Origin: Pelargonium nanum
Lineage: Eukaryota; Streptophyta; Magnoliopsida; Geraniales; Geraniaceae
Direction: 5' to 3'
DNA length: 22,483 nucleotides
Assembly: GCA_036897485.1 (NCBI GenBank)
Contig: JAYMTF010001572.1
Location: 1-22,483, forward strand
This document shows, one piece after another, positions 19,101 through 22,483 of this stretch (within the stretch, counting starts at the first letter, position 1; each line of letters starts with the position of its first letter). The notes below the pieces were generated by a model, which saw only the letters and a list, made by a program, of their open reading frames with translations, searched no databases and had not been told where the DNA came from. A program made the position numbers and the translations under genes.

Positions 19101-21905
19101 TTAAAATTCTGAACTACCAGACCTAATTAGTTATGAACTCAGAACTGTGGCCCTACCCATGAAGATATGCAGACATTACATATGTCGCACTATGCATGCA
19201 CAGACAAATGTATGATGTATCTAATAACAAATGAAATCACAAAGGTAACTTGGCAACCAGAGGAAAAAGAACATACAGCAGAAGATCTCAGCTGGCTATC
19301 TGCAGTATCATCATCCTCCCCGAATCCCTCAGCAATCAGTCGCATTAGATTATGTGCCACCTTTACATTCACCAAATCTCCAGCGTGCTCAAAGACTTTA
19401 TTCATGGTCTTTGGAGCAAACAGATCATGAGTAACTAACATATAAATTCAGACAAAAATATAAATTGAATCAAGCTCACATGGAACATGGCACATATTAA
19501 TTACCTGGATAAACCAATGGTTACTTGGGGCAAATTGTTCAGCAAGTGCAACACATCGAGATGCTATTTCAGTTTTGTAATGATTATCATTAATACTTAT
19601 CATATAATCAATCATACGGTCAACTATCACATCAACATTGGAGGACTTCGTCATTTTGTAAAGTAGTTCAAAGGTTTTCCGCTTTAGAGTATCATCTGGA
19701 TCCTGTGTAAAGCAAAATAAAAATAATGGTAAGAGAAACTAGTGAAACACAGACATAGAAGCAAAGAAACAAGAAACAACACGAAACAAATAATATATTT
19801 TGTCTGCATATATTTATGCTTGTGTCTGTGTCTATGTCTATGCACAAGCATATATACAATTCAAACATATAACTCTTCAGCACACAAGCATGCCCATCAA
19901 ATCCCTGCCTCATTGACTTGAAGCATAGAACAAACTTTACTGGATGAAAATAAGTAAACGGAGAGAAACAATATAGATACATTTTAGCTTTAATGGCTCC
20001 ACCAAGTCACCAACCCAAAAATTATTCACCATTACATTTGAGAGAAAGCCAGAAAAGACAAATGAACTCTCACCTCCAAGCAGTCAATCACAGCCAGTTG
20101 GTGTTGCTCAGCAATCTCTGGACTTATCTTTATTAATCGACCAAGGGCGTCAATGCCCATATATTTTAGATTATGACTATCACTCTGCTCATGGTAAAAG
20201 ATTGTATTAATATAAGTCATTACTGATGACAATCAAGAAATAAACTAGCTTGAATAGTCGAGGAATTCTATCAAACCTTCAAAAACCTGGAAATTACTTC
20301 AGCTGCAGCTTCTATTAACTTTGAATTGGGATATATAGAAGAAACACAGCATATGCACTCATAAAGAACAGCATTTCCTATATTACTTGTTGAATCGCAC
20401 TTTCTGAATATGTCACCCACAACAGTATACATGCTTTCACTAGCTTGTTTGTCACCACTCCCTAGCAATGCCAAAATTTTCAGTAACCTGATCTGCATAA
20501 TCAAATCATAATTTCAACGAGTGTAGAAATGATGTATAAAAATAAAAATAGAAGATTCTTTAACACATATTGTGTACATATGCACACATTTGTCAATGGT
20601 GAATCAATGAATCCCAGAGAAAGAAACTCATTACAGAAATTAGCTCATTTAGAAATCAGCCAAGACGCTTGAGAGACTGAAGAAGTACCATATGATAATG
20701 CCAATTACTCAATCAGAAAAGAAAGATATTTACTTTAAAAGAATCCCCTTAATTTGCCAGTCTAGAAATAGCTAAAGCATGCATGATTTTAAGGTTGCCC
20801 AATAGCCATTTGGTTTGCATGACACAGAGAATGAAAACTTGGAAGATGAGGGAGCTAATGCCACCAACAAATCTCAACTACAAATACAACTTGTCAAGAC
20901 AAATTTGTGAAACAAAGATATCTATCAACATTCCACTTTTCTTTTCACTTAGTGATTGTATAAAACTTGCATATTTCTATAATGCAGCCATTTTTATGAG
21001 AAGAGAATGACATAACATGAAAATACCTGAATGAATGGAGCTGGCAACTGATGGTAATCATAACTCTTGGGCAATCTGCGCTCAGCTACTTGCTTGAGAA
21101 TGCTTACGAAGCTAATGACTAGATCTTTATAAGGATTAACATCGATGGTAATGAGATCAAATAGAGGGCAGAGCGTTGCACCCATGACACCGGGATCATT
21201 ATCACAGAGCCTCTGAAGCACAAATGCGGATACCAATGTGATTGATATGATGTTAGCTGCAAGCAGGAGACAACAAAAAAAAAACAGTAACTTTGAATAT
21301 ACCTTGCGGAAATTGGAGATGAGATGAGCCACGGACGAAGGAGATTTCTGGTAGAACCTGTGAAGAGCCATGATAGCCTTCTTGCGAACAGCCTCCTTAG
21401 AATGAGAGAGAAGGTCGACGATTTGTGGGAGAACTGCGGGGATGGTCTCCTCATTGATCAACTTACAGACGGCGTTGAGAGCAGCGCAGACAACAAGATA
21501 GTTATCGGACTTGAGATCCTTCTGGATGGTGTTGACAATGAGGATGATCAAGTCATGGTCCTCGTTGAGGAAGAGAGTGACGGCGAGGTAGCCGGTGCGC
21601 TTGAGGTGGAGATTGTCGTCGTGAGTCATCTTGACGGCGTGGATGTAGCCGAAGGAGGCGTCGTGGCCAAGCATCTCCACATACACCAGGCGAATGATGA
21701 ACTCCTTCATCTTCCGCTTCGGGATGTCCGGCTCCGTGATTCGGCGCTTTAGGGTTTCGATCTCGTGAAGCACGATGCGATCCTCCTCCGCCTTGGATCG
21801 GGCCTCGCCGATCGATTTCACCAGATCCAGAAACTCCTTGGATTGCCCGAACCCGCCCTGCGACCCCATCGCCAGCTCCCTCCCAATCGTCTTCAATTGC
21901 TCCAT
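16141..21905 (-). CDS. AP4E: AP-4 complex subunit epsilon
   Basis: Family role: the large epsilon subunit of adaptor complex AP-4, which sorts cargo at the trans-Golgi network and in plants serves vacuolar transport. Eleven coding exons on the - strand: 21905-21303, 21212-21027, 20492-20277, 20184-20074, 19702-19505, 19408-19277, 18679-18623, 18521-18405, 18201-18124, 17755-17618 and 17217-16141. They total 970 residues against about 940 in Arabidopsis. The start is the ATG opening MEQLKTIGRELAMGSQGGFG, the conserved plant N-terminus. Residues 1 to about 610 are the helical adaptin trunk (for example PDIPKRKMKEFIIRLVY, NEDHDLIILIVNTIQKDL, SDNYLVVCAALNAVCKLINE). The last exon alone encodes the Ser/Pro-rich linker and C-terminal tail, with LRLRLDGVQKKWGRPNY, LAASLFGGSS (791-800), PPPDLLDLNEP (about 838-848), DPFKQLEGLID (858-868) and the conserved end ALVRQMGVNP...LFRDLLG. 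All ten introns are phase 0. No break is seen; the gene looks intact. Confidence 0.95.
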
Positions 21906-22120
21906 GACTGCGATGGAGATGGAGCTGCTGATGAACACAGATTGAGACGGATCTGCTAATACTGTAGCGGCTTGTAGAGTGTGGCTTGTAGGGTTTTGAG
22001 ACTCAGAGCAAAGCTTGACGAAGCAGAGCAGATGCAGAATCAGAGGCTCAGAGCAACGCAAATGCAAATCCGTTGCGACAACGATATGGCATCCATAGCA
22101 ATTCGCACCTACCTCGGCCC
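21906..22120 (-). promoter_or_regulatory. AP4E 5' leader region with short upstream reading frames
   Basis: On the - strand two ATGs at 22096 and 22092 open short frames (18 and 14 codons) that end in TGA well before the main start and are out of frame with it. The main frame itself is open upstream to 22067 but has no ATG there, so 21905 remains the best start. Whether the transcript includes 22096 is not known, since no clear TATA box fixes its beginning. Confidence 0.35.
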
Positions 22121-22483
22121 TTTCCGTCTTGTTCCTCGCGACATGATCATCTTCTCCGAGTTATTTTTTTCAATTGAAAAATATTTTTTTTCCAGCCCAG
22201 TCTCTGGACCAAAATTAATCCAAATAATTAGAACTTTTGTCAATGTTAGTACCGAATTTTAGCTTGGTGCTCAATTTGTTTTTAACTATCCAAAATGTGT
22301 CGATTTAGTCCCTGAATTATTAATTTAGTTAATTTAGTTTAAAGGGTTAATTAGTTTTGTCTCTCCTGGATTGGAATATTTTTTGGATTTAACCCTTTGC
22401 CTCAAAACCATATGGTTTAGGCACTTAAAGTTTCAATTTTTTATATAAGCCCAGTTAACCTGCTATTGCAAGTTAGCAACCTC
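22121..22483. other. AP4E upstream region, no gene seen
   Basis: AT-rich DNA with a perfect 16-base palindrome TTTTTCAATTGAAAAA at 22166-22181. Phrases such as CGATTTAGTCCCTGAATTA and TTAATTTAGTTAATTTAG near 22298-22340 resemble dispersed plant repeats, possibly an old transposon edge cut by the window end. I cannot assign a family. Confidence 0.4.

Noticed and set aside
21324..21752. 142-codon open frame on the + strand
   Set aside because: Antisense shadow of AP4E exon 1, rich in Val, Glu and Asp because of the complementary codons.
1..22483. CRISPR arrays, operons, prophage, or a microRNA precursor
   Set aside because: Intron-split plant genes exclude a prokaryotic source, and a by-eye search for common plant microRNA sequences found none.

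Overview
The window is nuclear DNA from a flowering plant, most likely a eudicot. It is AT-rich, its genes are split by many GT-AG introns, and all three recognisable genes are plant families: an abscisic acid 8'-hydroxylase (CYP707A), a small NNF1/PMF1-type kinetochore protein, and the epsilon subunit of the AP-4 adaptor complex. I saw no bacterial, viral or organellar sequence. I cannot name the species; an asterid is a guess only.

Layout. Bases 1 to about 6,500 are AT-rich intergenic DNA with no supportable gene. This stretch holds microsatellites, a hairpin built from two ACACGTG boxes (4841-4901), and a Stowaway-type MITE with TA target duplications (5681-5928). CYP707A follows on the + strand (seven coding exons, 6929-8915, 465 aa), with an ACACGTG box and a TATA box just upstream. 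The NNF1-like gene lies on the - strand (start 14453, stop 10102; eight small coding exons, about 168 aa), convergent with CYP707A. Its first intron contains a tandem duplication of about 440 bp that begins at the exon 1 splice donor. A second possible 3' terminal exon lies further downstream (9669-9731). Between NNF1 and AP4E is a tRNA-type SINE insertion with a 15-16 bp target duplication. AP4E occupies 21905 to 16141 on the - strand (eleven coding exons, 970 aa), and every coding intron is in phase 0.

The three genes do not form a pathway. CYP707A catabolises abscisic acid at the ER, NNF1 would act in the MIS12 complex at kinetochores, and AP-4 epsilon works in trafficking from the trans-Golgi network. 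They are ordinary neighbours in a gene-poor to moderately dense plant region.

I found no clearly undescribed biological system. The points most worth a second look are the intron duplication anchored on a splice donor, the alternative NNF1 C-terminus and possible 12-nt microexon, the SINE, the ACACGTG hairpin upstream of CYP707A, and the all-phase-0 structure of AP4E. Exon boundaries were worked out by hand from splice consensus, reading frame and family knowledge; no alignment or transcript data were available.
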